A stretch of DNA of 7,749 nucleotides. Origin: Bacteroidota bacterium (lineage in GTDB: Bacteria; Bacteroidota; Bacteroidia; 2-12-FULL-35-15). Every line of letters begins with the position of its first letter. Positions within the stretch are counted from its first letter, which is position 1. A program made the translations under genes and the position numbers. The stretch covers positions 1-7,749 of the forward strand of contig JAIOQD010000638.1 in the NCBI GenBank assembly GCA_021413595.1, in the 5' to 3' direction. Shown piece by piece: positions 7,365 to 7,749 of the stretch. The notes under the pieces were generated by a model that had not been told where the DNA came from, did no database searches, and saw only the letters and a list, made by a program, of their open reading frames with translations.

Positions 7365-7749
7365 TATTTCCCTTCCGGCTTGTTTCCTCCGGCAGTTACC
7401 TTTAATAATTCCACCTCATAAATCAATGCTGCATAAGGAGGGATAACTCCTGTTAAGCCTTTCTCACCAAATGCCATTGCCGAAGGAATATATACACGCC
7501 ATAACGATCCAGCCGGCATAATTTGTAAAATTTCTTTCATACCCGGTATCACATTTTCTGGACTGGCTTTATAGGGTGTATTTTTAGGATAAGTATCCTC
7601 AAACTGTTTACCATCAGCCATAAAACCTTTTAAGTGCATTTCCACCGAATCTGCAACCTGCGGGCGGATACCTGTACCTACTTTTACAATAGCATAACAT
7701 ACACCACTCGGCAATACCCCCATTCCCGGCTGCCCCTTTATTTTTTCAA
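7364..7749 (-). CDS. FKBP-type peptidyl-prolyl isomerase, C-terminal part (5' end outside window)
   Basis: C-terminal domain of an FKBP-family enzyme, which catalyses cis-trans isomerisation of Xaa-Pro bonds and assists folding. The frame stays open to the right edge (EKIKGQPG precedes the first Met at 7723), so the gene is partial; PSGVCYAIVKVGTG is the usual entry to an FKBP fold placed after an N-terminal extension, as in Mip/FkpA-like proteins. Seen in order: DSVEMHLKGFMADGKQFEDT, NVIPGM, IPSAMAFGEKG and GVIPPYAALIYEVELLKV, then a short polar tail. Against human FKBP12, the pocket residues Phe36, Val55-Ile56, and the Ile of the GVIPP loop are kept, but Tyr26 is Leu, Asp37 is Glu, Trp59 is Met and Tyr82 is Phe. 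Location is probably periplasmic or lipid-anchored, judging by relatives and neighbours; the missing N-terminus would decide. GldI-like lipoproteins of this phylum are one possible relative. Confidence 0.92.
   Translation of the reverse strand, partial: EKIKGQPGMGVLPSGVCYAIVKVGTGIRPQVADSVEMHLKGFMADGKQFEDTYPKNTPYKASPENVIPGMKEILQIMPAGSLWRVYIPSAMAFGEKGLTGVIPPYAALIYEVELLKVTAGGNKPEGK

Noticed and set aside
1..7749. Mobile element, CRISPR array, toxin-antitoxin pair or defence cassette
   Set aside because: I found no transposase, integrase, spacer array or terminal repeats with target duplications; every long frame belongs to the envelope genes described.

Overview
The window looks like chromosomal DNA from a member of the Bacteroidota. 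It is AT-rich, all genes are on the minus strand, starts lack Shine-Dalgarno sequences, and the proteins are typical of that phylum's cell envelope: a DUF5723 / thrombospondin type 3 / OmpA protein, a long orphan lipoprotein, a DUF3352-like protein and an FKBP-type prolyl isomerase. The phylum is inferred from families and style. I cannot name a genus.

In transcription order (right to left), the layout is: (1) the C-terminal part of an FKBP-type peptidyl-prolyl isomerase, whose gene enters from the right edge (7364-7749); (2) a 919-residue membrane-anchored protein with a DUF3352-like N-terminal half and a C-terminal beta-propeller (4509-7268); (3) a 545-residue lipoprotein with no recognised domain (2696-4333); (4) an 814-residue outer-membrane protein joining a DUF5723 domain, six TSP3 calcium-binding repeats and a peptidoglycan-binding OmpA domain (125-2569); and (5) possibly the first codons of a further gene at the left edge (1-28). 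Gaps are about 95, 175, 126 and 96 bases. They hold AT-rich hairpins after genes 1 and 3, and between genes 2 and 3 an inverted cluster of short CAATTTG-type repeats. No stretch over 300 bases lacks a gene.

Every complete gene product carries an export or membrane signal, so the neighbourhood is best read as an envelope locus: a folding helper, an inner-membrane-anchored protein facing the periplasm, a lipoprotein that may reach the surface, and an outer-membrane protein that can grip the cell wall. Whether they work together is not shown by the sequence; the gaps and possible terminators argue against one tight operon. I see no mobile element, CRISPR array, tRNA, rRNA or defence cassette. 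The main unexplained structure is the inverted repeat cluster at 4364-4510; the genes otherwise look like ordinary, partly uncharacterised envelope genes.
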